DNA of 64,000 nucleotides from Symsagittifera roscoffensis (GCF_963678635.1 NC_087064.1:51416684-51480683), one strand, 5' to 3'; counted from the stretch's first letter, positions 31,205 to 43,850 are shown. The notes: generated from the sequence alone by a model not told the origin. Made by a program: numbers and translations.

Positions 31205-31515
31205 TTTTTGATGAAGAGAAATGGCAGCGATGATGAACACGATTGACAGTGATGAATGATACGATTGTCTTAATGGTGGTCAACTCAAGGAGTCTCTTGA
31301 TGTAAAGTCCTCACATCTAGATGAAAGAAAATGACGAATATAACTTTGAGAAACTTGAGCTGAGGATTTCTGAGGATCTACTAAGGCTTGGGTTCGATAC
31401 TATCCAAATTAACGCGTATGGTTTATCGGTTGAACTTAACGAAGTTACGGCGAAATGGTAGTAGTAACAGTGAAGGCGGTATGCGGCCAAAAATGGGGCG
31501 AGCCGAGCAAGTTTT
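31205..31515 (+). repeat. Decayed coding-like duplication, copy 2
   Basis: Second copy of the segment at 30850-31150, with an extra insertion near 31305-31335 and several stops. Confidence 0.5.
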
Positions 31516-32104
31516 GAGTTTTTATCCACCCACTGCAGGAAACCGAGGCAGTGATTCACTCAAAAAACTTGCCCCACACGATTGACAATTTTAACGGTTG
31601 AACGGGTGAGACGAAAACGGCATTTTCCGTCTATGCCCTAAATTGTGGTAGAAAAAAAATTTTTTTCAGTAAAAATATTGGAAAATTGGTACATTTGTTA
31701 TTTTTTCGAGGAACTTTTTTTTCTTAATTTTTCCGAATTTTTTTTGGAATCTTTTTTTGCCACAAAATTTATGGATTCGAGGTTCTCCTGAGGTACGCGG
31801 GTACTGGTTATATACGAGGGTATCTAATAGGGTCTTTCTCGGTTTGCAAGCAACAACATCGTATATGATTTTATAGCACTGATCATCAAAAAAATAGCAC
31901 TTTTTTGGGTAAAAAATAGCACAAATTAGTCTAAAACTTAGTTGAAAACACAGGTTTGGTCTTACAAAATTTTGCAAGGAGTTCACCGGGATTTCGACCG
32001 AAAGTCCACGAGAAATCCACAAAAAAAACACTTTTGGCCTTCTGCGAAGTCGGCCGTCTGGGTTGTCGGCTTGGTTTTGAATAGGGGTGGTTTTTCCCGT
32101 TTTT

Positions 32105-32310
32105 GACTTGAGGTCACACAAAATTAAGAAGGGCTCCCTATTTTGGAAATTGAGTTCGCACAAAATTGTGCAAATTTCGACCCTTGATTCATTTTTGAGG
32201 TCGCACAAAACTGTGTTCGGCTCGGTTCTTTTCTCAAAAATTGAAGTCACACAAAATCGTGTATGGTTACTTGAATTGGAAACTAAGGTCGCACAAAAAT
32301 TCTGTGTATT
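32105..32310 (+). repeat. Minisatellite with GGTCGCACAAAA core
   Basis: Five copies of (A/G)GTC(G/A)CACAAAA spaced about 41-49 bp (near 32111, 32153, 32202, 32247 and 32288). The long minus-strand frame at 31666-32250 crosses this repeat and is probably not a gene. Confidence 0.7.
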
Positions 32311-33917
32311 CCAAATCTGTACATTCCAAATAATTTATTATTAGCTTATATGGAATAATGTGTAGATGATGATCCAAACATGGACATTGCGTAGGGGATG
32401 GAACTACATTATAAGCAATTCAATTTAGATAAAATCATTTTCAACAAGTAATCGGTGATGGCATCTGCTATGCATCAAGCATATCCCACTTTTTATTCAC
32501 AATGCAAAATCTCTTTTCATCTATGTCTCAGAAAACTTTTATGAAATATTCATTGTAACCCAAAACTACTGTGCATCTAATCATTCATCATTCTGCCTAG
32601 CGGAAAATTGCAAGTTTCACTTAGTATTAGTCGGATCATCACTCGATCAAATTTCGCAAAGATTAGATAAAAATCATTTCACTTACCAAATTAGTGACTG
32701 TATATATATTTTATACAAATATAGATTTTTTCCCTATATTATTTCATCAAGAGGTGATGTTTTCAATCAATTGAATCGTGCAGTCGAACACAACTTGAAA
32801 TGTAGAATACCGGAAAAATTACCCAGTGTTGCAAAAAAACGCCTGCTGCGAAAAAAATGCAAAAGACATTATCTCAGTTCTGCTCAGAAGCGTGCGTTCA
32901 TTCAGACTCTTGGATCAGCTTTTTTTGGAAAGGATTCGAAAAGTTCAAAACTCAAAGTGTGAGACCGATTTGTTGAAAATTGGTGATTGTTTCATTGATG
33001 GTTATGGTACTGTAAATAGTGAGCGTATCAATTTTTCTATTAATAATTGATTATTTGTTTATCAAAATCTTGTCAAAACTGATTTTATTTGAAATCGAAA
33101 GTTTTTTCAACGAATTGTAATTTTAAACACGAGTGCAAATATTAGCTCAGTTTTTTCACAAGATGCATAATTTGATTTGATTTTTTCAACAAGTTTGCAA
33201 AAATTTATTTAATTTTGTTTTACAAGATGCAAAAATTGTTTTGGTTTTTTAACAAGTGTGCAAAAACGTTGATAAAATTTTGTGTTAAATGCAAGTTTTT
33301 CTGCGTTTTTTTAGAAAACAAACGCAAAAATCTATCTTCTTATTTCTTTTGCAAATGAGAAAAACGCAAAAACTTTTTTAAAAAAACTTGGTAAATATTG
33401 CTAAAAAATTTCCATAATTGATGACTTCTTAAGCTTTTTTTATGTGAATACATTGTTTTTCTGATATTCTTGCTACCTGCAAGAAGTTTTTAATTATCAA
33501 AATTAGAACAAAGAAATTCATAAATTTTAATTTTCAACAGAGCAAGAAATTTTTGTTACAATTTTTTTTTAAATGCGAACATATATAATGAAATTTTTCT
33601 TAATTTGCGAGATTTTTCTAAACAAGTATACCAGAAAAATTATAAAAATTGCATGGTGCAAAAATTAATGCAAATATTTAAAGATGTTTGCAAAAATTGA
33701 GAAGATTTTTTTATCCTGTGTGAAAAAAAATTGTGAATTTTTTACAAGATATTAAAACCTTGTTTTATTTGTTTGCCATTTTTACAACAAAATTTTGTAA
33801 AAGTAATTACCAATTGCATGAATACTTTGATTTTTAACAAGGTTTTTCAACAAGTTTTTTATTACAAGATGCAAAAAAATTAAATTACTACAAACTACAA
33901 GACAACAACCAAATTAT
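32311..33917. other. AT-rich sequence with degenerate ACAAGATGCAAAAA repeats
   Basis: From about 33120 on, TTTTTCAACAAG(T/A)TTGCAAAAATT and ACAAGATGCAAAAA recur irregularly to 33880. No supported gene; the ORF at 32771-32962 is basic but unrecognised. Confidence 0.45.
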
Positions 33918-34405
33918 TTACAAATCAAAGAGCTGTCGAGCAGCTGAGTTCTCAAATTTTTGCAAGTTCTCAATGGAGCGCAAAGCCGGTCTTGCCTCCA
34001 TCACTGGTGGTTGTCTTGGTGGTTCGCTGACTGGAGTTCTTGGGTCAGAGAACTCCTCATCCTCTTCGATGGTAATTGGGTTTTACACAGATCCCTCTTC
34101 CCAAGGAAAGAGAAAAACGTCGAATGGTTGAGCCACATGTTTAGAGTCAAGATTTTCGGGGTAGTTCATTCCCACATGCTCATCACTTCCTCCATCATTT
34201 GCATTTCCCCAAGTTGGTTCTCTGTCATGGGTACTTGCGTTATATGATATTCGTTGAAATCCCTGCGCATCACCTCCACCAATTGTCAGACTTGGATTCG
34301 GATGTCCATTTGCGCCAGAAAAACTTTACAAATTGTTTCTCGCACTTGGATTTGTACTAAATCAACCGAAAATTCTACCGAGAACATATGGTTGTTGTTT
34401 TGCAC
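33918..34405 (-). pseudogene. Unrecognised decayed protein-coding segment
   Basis: Reading minus from an ATG at about 34386, a coding-like frame runs with one TGA, then a frameshift near 34165 and one TAA. The residues look selected: an acidic, Met- and Gln-rich helix, then a Pro/Glu-rich stretch (DPRTPVSEPPRQPP) and a helical tail ending near 33920. The plus-strand frame at 33960-34247 is Trp-rich and looks like its shadow. I do not recognise the family; gag-like or host origin are both possible. Confidence 0.35.
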
Positions 34406-34454
34406 AGAGAAGATCATTCTGAGCAACAAGTTGCGAGGGAAAGTGAATAAGTAA

Positions 34455-35660
34455 AATATTTAGAGTAAAAACAAGATTTACAGTTGCGATAGAAGTAGTT
34501 GACGGTGGTTAAGCTGAAATGAAAATATTTAGAGCTGAGAGAGGAGGTAGTTGACGGTAGTTAAGTCGAAAAAAAAATTACTTAAGAGAGAGGGGTACCT
34601 TCAATTCGAATGTGTGGGTCTAACTAATCAGAATGGATTTTCCTTATTTTGATTGTAGTCGTCTCCAATCAGAATTTAGTTTCCTACTATGGAATTCTTA
34701 TGGAAAAGTTGTGTCCAATCGGAAACAAAGCTCCATTTTGGGTACTTTTACACATTGTCGTTTCTAATAACAAAAACATTAATTTTTCTTCTAGTTGTCG
34801 TATCCAATCAGACAAAAATTTACCTTTAAAGGACTTAAATCTTCCAGATAAGTAAAAATATACACAAAAGCAATCGCAAAAATAAATGACCAAAAGTTGT
34901 TTAAAAATAAGAAAAATTGCAGATATAAGTAACAAAAGAAAAAAAATTCATAAAAGTAGCATCTGTGCAAGTCTTCTCATCAGATTAATTGAATTTTTTG
35001 TATATAATTGATGGTAAATTGAAAATTTTCGAGTAGATAGTCAAGTTTTTTTATTTTGATGTAAATTTGAGAGGATAACTCATAGTTGATAAGTTTTTCA
35101 ACGCAAATCTCTGGAAGTCTGATTCCAAAACTGATCATACAAGATTTTGAACTTTGAAAGTCTTCAAAGAAATGGAGGAATAAAGAATTTTGTTGGGGCA
35201 TTTTTCGACAAATTTGGGAGTTGGGTGGGGAATGAAAAGAGTCTTTGAAATTTTGAAATTTTATCGTACGACTTTTTGATTAACTTCAAATTTTCTCAAA
35301 AAAATGAAATTTTTTTTCTAGTCAGGTGTAACTGAGCAGTAAGTTTATAGCTTTGATACGCAATATGTGGATCAAAACTAAACTCTTTGATTCAGTAAGT
35401 GTCCCTAAAGAGACCTTTACTTAGTCGGAGAACTCTACTTTGGACAACATAAACGTCCAAAAAATTGTGAAAAAATAAGAATCTACATATATTTCATCAA
35501 TAAGGAAATCACACGGAATATTTTCTTTTTTCTTGTAGAGTAACTCGAGGAAGTTCAAAAGCTTCTTAATTGACATTCTTCAGAAATGATTATTTTTGAT
35601 TCAAAGTTATGTCTAAAAACTGCTTAGTTCTGATTGGTTGAAAATTATTCTGGAAGATTC
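34455..35660. other. No gene seen upstream of the polymerase promoter
   Basis: Includes three loose copies of a GT(C/T)GT(A/C)TCCAATC(A/G)GA block near 34655, 34702 and 34798. Minus ORFs at 34687-34935 and 34980-35201 are unrecognised and may be chance. Confidence 0.35.
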
Positions 35661-35669
35661 TAGAAATTT

Positions 35670-35860
35670 CGAAAGAATGACGTAGGCGATGACGTCATTA
35701 CCACAAAAGGAAAATTTCGTGGTTGGTGACGTCACTTCTAGTTATAGAATGACATCATTACCAAAAAATGAAAATTGCGTAGGCGATGACGTCACTTCTA
35801 TTCAAAGAATGACGTCAATACCATAAAAATACAATTGCGTAGGCGATGACGTCATTGTTA
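35670..35860 (+). promoter_or_regulatory. 60-bp tandem repeat with paired TGACGTCA (CRE-type) sites
   Basis: Perfect TGACGTCA palindromes lie at 35691, 35728, 35788, 35811 and 35848, with the variant TGACATCA at 35751. Their spacing alternates 37, 23, 37, 23, 37 bp, that is two sites per 60-bp unit. GCGTAGGCGATGACGTCA is the best conserved part. TGACGTCA is the binding site of CREB/ATF bZIP factors in animals. The array ends directly before a TATA box. Confidence 0.8.
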
Positions 35861-35862
35861 GT

Positions 35863-35896
35863 ATAAATACGCTGTCTTTATTGGGTTAAATCATTC
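35863..35896 (+). promoter_or_regulatory. Core promoter: TATA box and initiator
   Basis: TATAAATA at 35863-35870 and TCATTC at 35891-35896, which fits the arthropod initiator TCAKTY. With A35893 as +1 the TATA starts at -30, canonical spacing. The first ATG of the polymerase-related gene is at 36029, leaving a leader of about 135 nt. Confidence 0.65.
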
Positions 35897-36028
35897 AATT
35901 TGTTTGCCAATCAGAATTAGTTTATTGAATGTTCACTTCGCGAAAAGAAAAAAATAAGTGTTTTTATTCAATTGGTACTTCAAATTTTGATTTTAGAACA
36001 ATTCTAAATTCCCAAATTTTTTTAGATA

Positions 36029-39000
36029 ATGCCTGCCCTTAACAGCAACGAGAAAGTGAAGTGTGGAGACTGCAGAAATTCGTATGTTAGGGCGTATGCA
36101 AATCGACACCAAAAGAGATGTGCTAGACAAGAAATAAATTATCATATTGCCAAGAAGCATGCTCAACCAAGTTTAAAGCAGTCGACGGTTTGTCCTTCTT
36201 GTGAACAAGAGTTCCCAACTTACTACTCTCTCCAACAACATCGGGGAAAAAACACGGAGCTAAGCAACGAAAACCTAGTGATACGGTGACCGACTTGAAC
36301 AAGATTGTGGAGCAATAAGGGGAAGATGGTGAAAAACTCAAGAATGATTTTAGTGCTTGTCAACATTTTCTGGTGGATACTGAGATGCAGAATGGGAGAC
36401 CCAAGGTGTTTAACTTTCAAAGGTCAAAGTTAGATACCAAGATTATCAACGAGAAGGTTGAAGACGTATTCAATCAGCTGGATTTTGCTGCAAAATCAAG
36501 ATCGCTCTTGGATTTGTTCTTCGTAATGTCGAAACGGAAGAACATCGGTATTATTACGCACACAAAAACAAAACTTTGTTCAAAAAAACGCAATTATTTT
36601 TTACGAAAATGGATTTGATTACAATCCAGAGAAAAGTTGAAAAGTTTAGAGCACAAATTGGAGGTTCAAATTGATAACAAATTTCACTTTTTTTTGCTGC
36701 ATTACTAAAAAAAAACATCCCAATGGGATGTCCGGACTCTGTCTTGCCTGAGCCTTTACTACGACATACGCAAGTAAACTATCTTTTATCGGATAAAGAT
36801 AAGCAAACATACAAAGATCATCTATGCTTTTTCCGTGCGTTAACATTGTATTTGCATTGTCATAGTAACCTCGATGCTCATACATCTCAGCCGTTTACAG
36901 AGTTTATATCAAAATCATGATACGATCCGAAGAACTTTCGTGGAGTGTCAACTGATGATCTACCTCTCGTAGAGGAAATAGTTGAACGCAACATTTTCAT
37001 TAATGATTTTGACATTCAAGAAGGAGAGTATGTTGGAGAATTAGCAGGCGAAGTATTGGAAGGTTTGAAAAAAGTTGTTTTCGATGTCCTAGCTGTGACA
37101 CTTTCTTCCACAAATCAGATCACTTCAACAAGCATCTAATCAGATGTAAAGATAGGGTGCGACATATTTATCCCAAAAACGCGTACACACACTAAGGGAA
37201 ACACTATTTAAGAAACTCGACGATTTCAACATTACTTACACCGGAGAACATAAATTATTTAGCAATGTAGCAATTTTTGAATTCGAATCAACCTGTGTTC
37301 CCTCAGAAGAATTTAAAGCAACTGAAACAACTGTTGGAAAACATGTCCCTTTTTCCGTCTCAATATCTTCAAATCTGCAAGATGATCCAATTTTCTTGTG
37401 TGAAAAAGATCTAGAACTTTTAATAATTGCTTTTGTTTCCAGCTTCGAACTTCTGGCTGGAAAAAGTCAATTACAATTGAGAATCAAGTTTCAAGAAATC
37501 GAAAACACTGTTAATGATTGAGTCAAAAAGATCATTGATAAACTCAACGCTAGAAATTTAACTAAAAGACTAGAAGTCTTCGATTATGAAGATGAATGTG
37601 TTGAGGATGGTGAGGAAGATGACATGTCGACGCAATTCTAAAGAATTCAAAAAAACTTGCTGTTCGATTTGAAACAGCATTTAGAGCGCTATGTTAATAC
37701 TTTACTGGTGTTCGGCTTCAATAGTGGCAGATACGATCTGAACTTTATCAAATCCTATTTGATTCCGTAACTTATATGTTATAAAAAAAAATCGAACCAA
37801 CAGTCATTTAAAAAGCAAATGATTTCATATCATTCAATTTTGGAGATCTACAGTTTCTAGACATAATGAAGTATCTTGAAGGAGCACCAACGTTGGATTC
37901 GTTTGTGAAAGCCTATAAAGCAAGTTAAACGAAAAGTTTTTTCTCCTACGAACAGTTTGACAGTCCAGACAAGCTTGACTGCATGGAATTGCCCAATTTT
38001 AAAACTTTTTCAGCAAATTGAGAAATCACAACCCTCTCGAAAAAGAGTTCAATGATTACCAAAAACTTGTTAATGGAAGACTTGATTCGCTACATTCTTG
38101 AAAATGCGCTGGAAAAATTACGTATTCAATCAGTTCCACCAATAGGTTTCGAAAGTTACTCTTATTTGAAAAGCATCTGGGAACAACACAGCATGATTGT
38201 TTTCAGAGACTTCTTACGATGATATAACAACCAAGATGTTGTTCCTACTCTTGATGCTATGCAAAAAAATGATAAGGGAATTGACATATTGAAACTGGGA
38301 TGCACGCTTCCACAACTTGCAAACATCTGCTTACACAAATCTAAAAATCACAAATTCTACCCGTTCTTTGAAGGAGATAAGGATTTATGTGAGAAAATTA
38401 TAGAAGACATGACAGGTGGTCTATCAATAATTTTTAGAGGAAAAACTGTTGTCGATCGAACATATATTCGTAACTCGTCAAATGTTTGCAAGACAATACT
38501 TGGAATTGACGCTAGCCAATTATGTCCATTCTCAATGTGCTAAGAGATGCCGACCGGAATTTACACAGGATAGGAGCATGACTCTGAAACTGATCGATTC
38601 AAAGCTAGAAATAACAGGAAAAGAAATCTTGAGAACATTGTTGTGTCTTTTTATCAAGAATTGAGACCAGAGTGTAAAACTGAGAGCTTTTACAAAAACG
38701 CAAAGCAGAAGAAAATTGACTGTTTCCATGTTGATGGCTACTGCAATCACTGTAAAACAGTATTTGAAGCTATGGGTTGCTACTATCACTTCTGATCATT
38801 TCAAGAAACCCGTCCATCATTGTCAGAACAAAATATTGAGAGGGGGAATAAGAAGCGAGAAATGGATGAGTTGAGACGCGAGTACATAAAAGAAAAAGGT
38901 AACATATTCAAGAAATGTGGGAGTGTGAGTGATGGGAGCATTTTAAAACAGATTCTTCAGTCAAGAATCAAGTCAAAACGAATTTTCCTCATAGAAGACC

Positions 39001-40073
39001 TCTGTCTACTGATTCTTCACTTGAAAAAATAAAGAACGGATCTCTTTTTGGGTATGTGCAATGTGATTTAATAGTTACCGACGAAATAAAGCTCACATTT
39101 CAAATTTTCCTCTAATATTCAAAAATATTGCCGTCTGCCGTAACGATATTGGAGCAAAAATAAAAAAATATGCCAAAGAAAATGATTTGCTGAAAAATTC
39201 ACAACGAATGTTGATTTCCAGTTTCAAATGTGTTGAATACACACCTAGGAAATGTTTCAATACTTTTGCTCAATCTGTTGTTGATGCTCGACGAGAAGGG
39301 GACGAGAATTCACATTCTGGAGGTGTTGCTGAGACGATGAAGCTTCTCGATAACAGTTCGTACGGTTATCAAATTATGGACAGATCCAGACACACAATAA
39401 CCAAATATCTCGATGATGAGAAGACACACAAAGCAATAAATGAATGTTGTGAAAAAAAATTCATATGAAGTAGAATTTTTAAAGTCAACAATCGAACAAA
39501 TAAAACCATTTATTATAAGCTTTTTCTTTCTTCAATACGCTAAACTCAGAACGTTGGAGTTATATTATCAATTTTTTTCATAAGTAATGCGATGAGAACA
39601 AGTTCGAGGAACTGGAGATGAACACAGACTCTCTGTATATAGCATTAGCCGAAGAAGACTTGGAGGATTGTATTTCACCTGAGAACAAAGCTCAATGGCT
39701 AAAAATTGGTCGAAATGACTGCAGAGATGACTTTATTGCCAATGCAAAGAAAAACTTCTTCCCACGTACATGGTGCGCTGTCCATAAAAAGCATGACAAA
39801 CGAGAACCCGGTCTATTCAAAAAAGAATTTCGCTGTACTGAAATGTTGTGCCTGTGCAGCAAGACGTATTGCTGCTATGATAGTAAAAGCGACAAAATCA
39901 AATTTAGCAGCAAAGGAATCAACGAAAGAACGCTAGAAGATACTGGGGATGGACCAATGTCTAAATACAGACGAGTTCTTGACAAAGCTGTAACTAAAAA
40001 AGGACTCAGTTACTTTTACCCAAAAAGGCAAGTACTTACTAATGGAAAACATACTGAATCAATGAACTTGTAA
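36029..40073 (+). pseudogene. Family B DNA polymerase gene, degraded
   Basis: Fragments in all three frames together trace one intronless protein of about 1300 residues. The N terminus has two zinc-binding motifs: CGDC with HQKRC, and CPSCEQEF with H..KH after a frameshift near 36246. An exonuclease-region motif FGFNSGRYDLNFIKSYLIP lies near 37711. Polymerase motif A (GIDASQL.PFSMC, Asp at 38508) is in 38259-38543. A Cys/His-rich GCYYH segment is near 38774. Motif B region NSSYGYQIMDRSRHT is in 39187-39468. Motif C reads NTDSLY at 39621 where family B has DTDS. The last frame, 39618-40073, is the longest. There are at least ten frameshifts or stops (for example TAA near 36317, stops near 37519 and 37640). 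Such genes occur in animal genomes, related to protein-primed viral and Polinton-type polymerases. I see no partner genes or terminal repeats, so the parent element is unidentified. Confidence 0.8.
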
Positions 40074-40144
40074 TATTAACCTGTAAACAGTAGTAAATTT
40101 TCATACGATGCAATGATTTAAATTTTGTTTAACTTTTCATCTGT

Positions 40145-40150
40145 AATAAA
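40145..40150 (+). terminator. Candidate polyadenylation signal of the polymerase gene
   Basis: AATAAA 72 bp after the final stop codon of the polymerase frame. Confidence 0.5.
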
Positions 40151-41362
40151 ACAATTTACAGTGATTTAATATATTTTTTGATGAAAAACTTTGACTTTTT
40201 TCGTAGTTTCAGTAGGTTTCAGCATTGTTTCAAGCAGATAGAAAGTCTGAGTATCTTATAAATTGTTATTAGGTCGAGTTATAACAAATCTTATCGTATT
40301 TTGATGTTTTTTTTGAAAATTTTCAATTTTTGTGATAAAAATTCAAAGTTTTGGCTCAAAAACTCTTACCATTGACTTACCATGCACCAAATAACTAATT
40401 AAAAGACCTTCATTCCACAATCTACTCGTCATTAACAATTAATATTTTTCCCATTAGACAACGAGCGCCGAAATTTTTGCGAAAAAACTAAACATTTTCA
40501 CACAAAAACCAGAAAAATTTAGTTTTTCTTACCATTATCTTACCATCACACAAACCATAAAACCTTACCATTGGTATTCCCTATCTTATTACATTGTAGA
40601 CTCTATACTCAATCTTAATACATAGCTGGGTGACCGGATGATCTATTCCCTATTTTGATATATGCGGGTCACCCATCCCCCCCCCCCACTTCAGCCCCAA
40701 CATATACTACTCCTAGCTCCGAACAATTGTAAACCTTTCTGGGCTCAAGGAGCCAAAGGGCTGCGGAACAATTCTAAAACCACAGACGCAGACGAAGGCT
40801 CGCAGAAACGAAACTTGGTACTCTCAGTGTCTAAGGCAAACCTTCTTTTTGATCTGTTTGACAATGCGAAAGAAAAAAAAACGTTGATTTGAGGTTTTCA
40901 CCGCTGGACTGATCAAAAGAAACATCAAGAAATTTTGAAATGGAACTGGAAAGATATGACATATTTCCACAAACAAAAATGAGGTAAACAGTGAGCTGAT
41001 AAACGAGGAAAGAAAATGAGGACATCATTTTCTATAAATTTTGAGGAAGAAGACCACCAAATCATATAGGCCCTGTTTTGTGTGTGAATAAGAATCTTAG
41101 GTTTAAGTAGAGCCATTAACGTTATTAAACAATTTGGCTCACGGTTAACAATTACGCAAGGATCCGAATAACATTAACAAGTATCAGTTCTACTTAGAGC
41201 CATTAATTAGATTTTTTTACGGGAAGTTCAATCCACTAATTTATCTACTTAAAGTTAGCGATTCATCCCTTATAGTTGGTAGGAAATTAAATCAACTTGA
41301 TAAATACTGAAAATTTTTATGAAAAACGGTACAAAAATGGCAAAAAATTAATGAGAATTTTT
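40151..41362. other. No gene seen; one hairpin
   Basis: TGGGTGACC at 40627-40635 pairs with GGTCACCCA at 40667-40675 across a 31-nt loop; a C run follows at about 40677-40687. Remaining ORFs are short and unrecognised. Confidence 0.4.
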
Positions 41363-41658
41363 TTTAAACTTCTTCAAGTTTCAAAAACTATTTAAGTATT
41401 TTGTTGTTTTTTTGCGACAAAAATTTTGCCCAATTGGCAAGCAACATGGTAAAAAGCTGAAACCAGTTGTTTAAGAGCTTTTTTTATAACAATGAGGAAA
41501 ACAAAAAATGTTCTCATTAAAAAACTCAAAAGTTTTTTGAACCAGAAGAAAAACAACTGGTTTCAGCTTTTTACCTTTTGCTTGCCAATTGCGCAAAACT
41601 TCTGTCTCAAAAAACAACAAAATTTTTTAATAGCTTTTAAAACTTGAAGAAAATTTAA
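41363..41658. repeat. Imperfect foldback repeat with about 110-bp arms
   Basis: 41363-41472 and 41551-41658 are inverted copies: AACTTCTTCAAGTTT against AACTTGAAG, CCAATTGGCAAGCAA against TTGCTTGCCAATTG, and AAAAAGCTGAAACCAGTTGTT against its complement. The loop is about 78 nt. Probably a foldback-type MITE. Confidence 0.75.
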
Positions 41659-41677
41659 AAAATTTATCAATTTCATA

Positions 41678-41825
41678 AACATACAAGGAAAATGTGTTTG
41701 AAAATTATCGTAAAAAAATTAAATTTACAGTATGAAAAAACAAAAAAAAATTTTCATACAAGGAAAAAGTATTTAAAAATTATCGTAAAAAATTTAAATT
41801 TACAGTAGAAAAACAAAAAAAATTT
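41678..41825 (+). repeat. Two tandem copies of a 76-bp unit
   Basis: ATACAAGGAAAA...AAATTATCGTAAAAAA...TTAAATTTACAGTA occurs twice in direct order, right after the foldback repeat. Confidence 0.7.
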
Positions 41826-42667
41826 TTAAAACAATTTACGCTACAGTATAACTGTTACTTCCCATGCAAAAATTCTCGCAACACATTCATTTAGTGACAA
41901 TAAACACACAAAAAATTTTTGAAAAAAAAATAAAAATAAAATTTAAGACATTTGTTCAGAAATTTTTCGATTATTTTGAAACTTGTTAATAGTTTTTAAA
42001 GCAAATTACTATGAAAATATTTTAAATCGATAACTATAAAAATGATGCGCGTGTTTTGGGATATGAAAACTTCAGTCGTCTTACGAACGAAAGTTTTCAA
42101 CGGAAAAAAGTAGTAAACAATTTAGTTGATCGAAACATTTATCAAACTTTTAAGAATTGTTTTTGAACCAACGAAGATACTCGCAAAATATTTTTCCCGT
42201 GATCAGAAATGACGATTTTGCTGTTATACTATCAATTAATTCGTTATTCCAAGCGCTTGCAGCATGAATGGAGATCTTTCCATTTTCGACATCAAGGAAA
42301 CCCCAGTAGCCGTGGATTGAAAACCAACATAACCTTTTAGAATCTTCAAAACATGGATTCATCATTTCGATGATCTAACATTGCTGAGGGTGTTAATCAA
42401 AAGGATTCGTTTACAAATGTTAAGAGCCTATTCTTATAACATTTTTTTTGCTTATTTAAAAATTGTATGTGAAATTTTTGAGAGACATTACACTTCATAA
42501 AGTTATCAAATCAAATAGCAACGGCTTGAAGGTTTAAACTTTGAATTCCAAGTTATCAAGAGAGAATCGGTTGACAAACCAATCAAATTTTAACTGGTTT
42601 TTCTTGATATTTTGCTAAAAGCAGCTGATATGGCTTTTTTTCTCATGTTAATGAAAAACAATGATTC

Positions 42668-43230
42668 TTACAGTAAAATAAAATTGTTTTTAGCGGTATT
42701 CAGTTCTTTTTTGTCTATTTTACCTTTATGAAGAATCGCAGTTGTTTTCAAGTCGCACTTGTTTTTGAAGAATCGGCGTTTAATTTTTTTTTTCATAATA
42801 ATAAATCGAGCAACGCCAATTACCAGGAAAACGTACCCGCTAACATATGCCTATAATATAGATATGCTTGCGATTTCCCTTACTTGATGACGATGTTGGT
42901 ATAAGGGTATGCATAGAAAAAACAGCCCAATAGCAGCGCCATCATAAATACAGAGTGCTAGAAAACGATCGTACTAGAAAAGGGAAGAAAGAAATAATTT
43001 GTAGTTCTGAGGACATTTTTTTCTACCAAGAATTGAAATTTACCAAAAGTTATCTAAAAAGGACGCAACATTGCAGACTTAAACTAAACATACACTGACG
43101 CTGCTTTTTGATCATGAAACTTTAAAATTTTTTGTTACCTACCAGCAGCTAGCAAGACTTCGACAAAAACTAAAAATTGATTGCCCTTGAGATTGAACTT
43201 ATTGTAAGTACTCTCAGCAATAAAAATCAT
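42668..43230 (-). CDS. Small three-exon membrane-protein gene (114 aa)
   Basis: Exon 1 is 43230-43143 (ATG to CTG|GTAGGT, phase 1), exon 2 is 42957-42884 (TTTTCTAG|CAC to CAA|GTAAGG, phase 0), exon 3 is 42850-42668 (ATTATAG|GCA to TAA). The 345 spliced bases give one open frame of 114 codons plus stop, with phases agreeing at both joints. The product has hydrophobic spans at about residues 18-34, 36-50 and 55-73, then a very basic tail (MKKKIKRR). The joint between exons 1 and 2 falls inside the first hydrophobic region. No family recognised. Intron 1 is 185 nt and ordinary; intron 2 would be only 33 nt, below the usual minimum, so its acceptor may be misplaced or the gene may be decaying. 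Confidence 0.45.
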
Positions 43231-43850
43231 TTTTCGCGCAATGTCACTTTAAAGCAGTGCCAACTCCAAGCAGTGAAACTCTAAGCAAGGCCAAATTGAA
43301 AGAACGGGCCTTTGTAACAATTTGGAAAACTAAAAATGGATTTAATAATTTCTGAAAAATGAAATGTGTGTGCGTGCCTGTGTGTTGGTGCGTGACCAAA
43401 CTTCCCCGAGCACATTAATTAGTCGATAGTGAAAGTTTACAGGTGGGATTTTCTGAACTTCGCCAATTTTTTTTGAACGGTGGCAAACATTGGAAAAATT
43501 GTTTCATACAAATTCTATTTTTGTTTTTCAGTTTATTTTCATCATACGTTTAGAATTGAGCAGGTGCATTCTCTAGATTAAATTGGTTGGTTTTCATTTT
43601 CAATAAGGCCCCTTGAACTGAAAGTTTCCGAATCACGGTAGTTGAGATAAATGTTGCAAATTATTGGCAATATTTTGAACACTTCAACAATCATTTTAAA
43701 CTATGCAACATCTTACTTTATCTATCTTTTTGTCTTATAAGCGGTACATATTTTCTTAAGCTTCTTGCTAAGCTCAATGTTTATTATCGCTTAGGCAAGG
43801 GTCAGGCCACAAACACAGCTGTTTTTTAAATAAAATCATTACGAGGCCAA
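43231..43850. other. No gene seen
   Basis: Probable 5' flank of the minus-strand membrane-protein gene; no clear TATA. Confidence 0.35.

Noticed and set aside
31666..32250. 194-codon minus-strand ORF
   Set aside because: Crosses a minisatellite and AT-rich low-complexity sequence; composition does not look selected.
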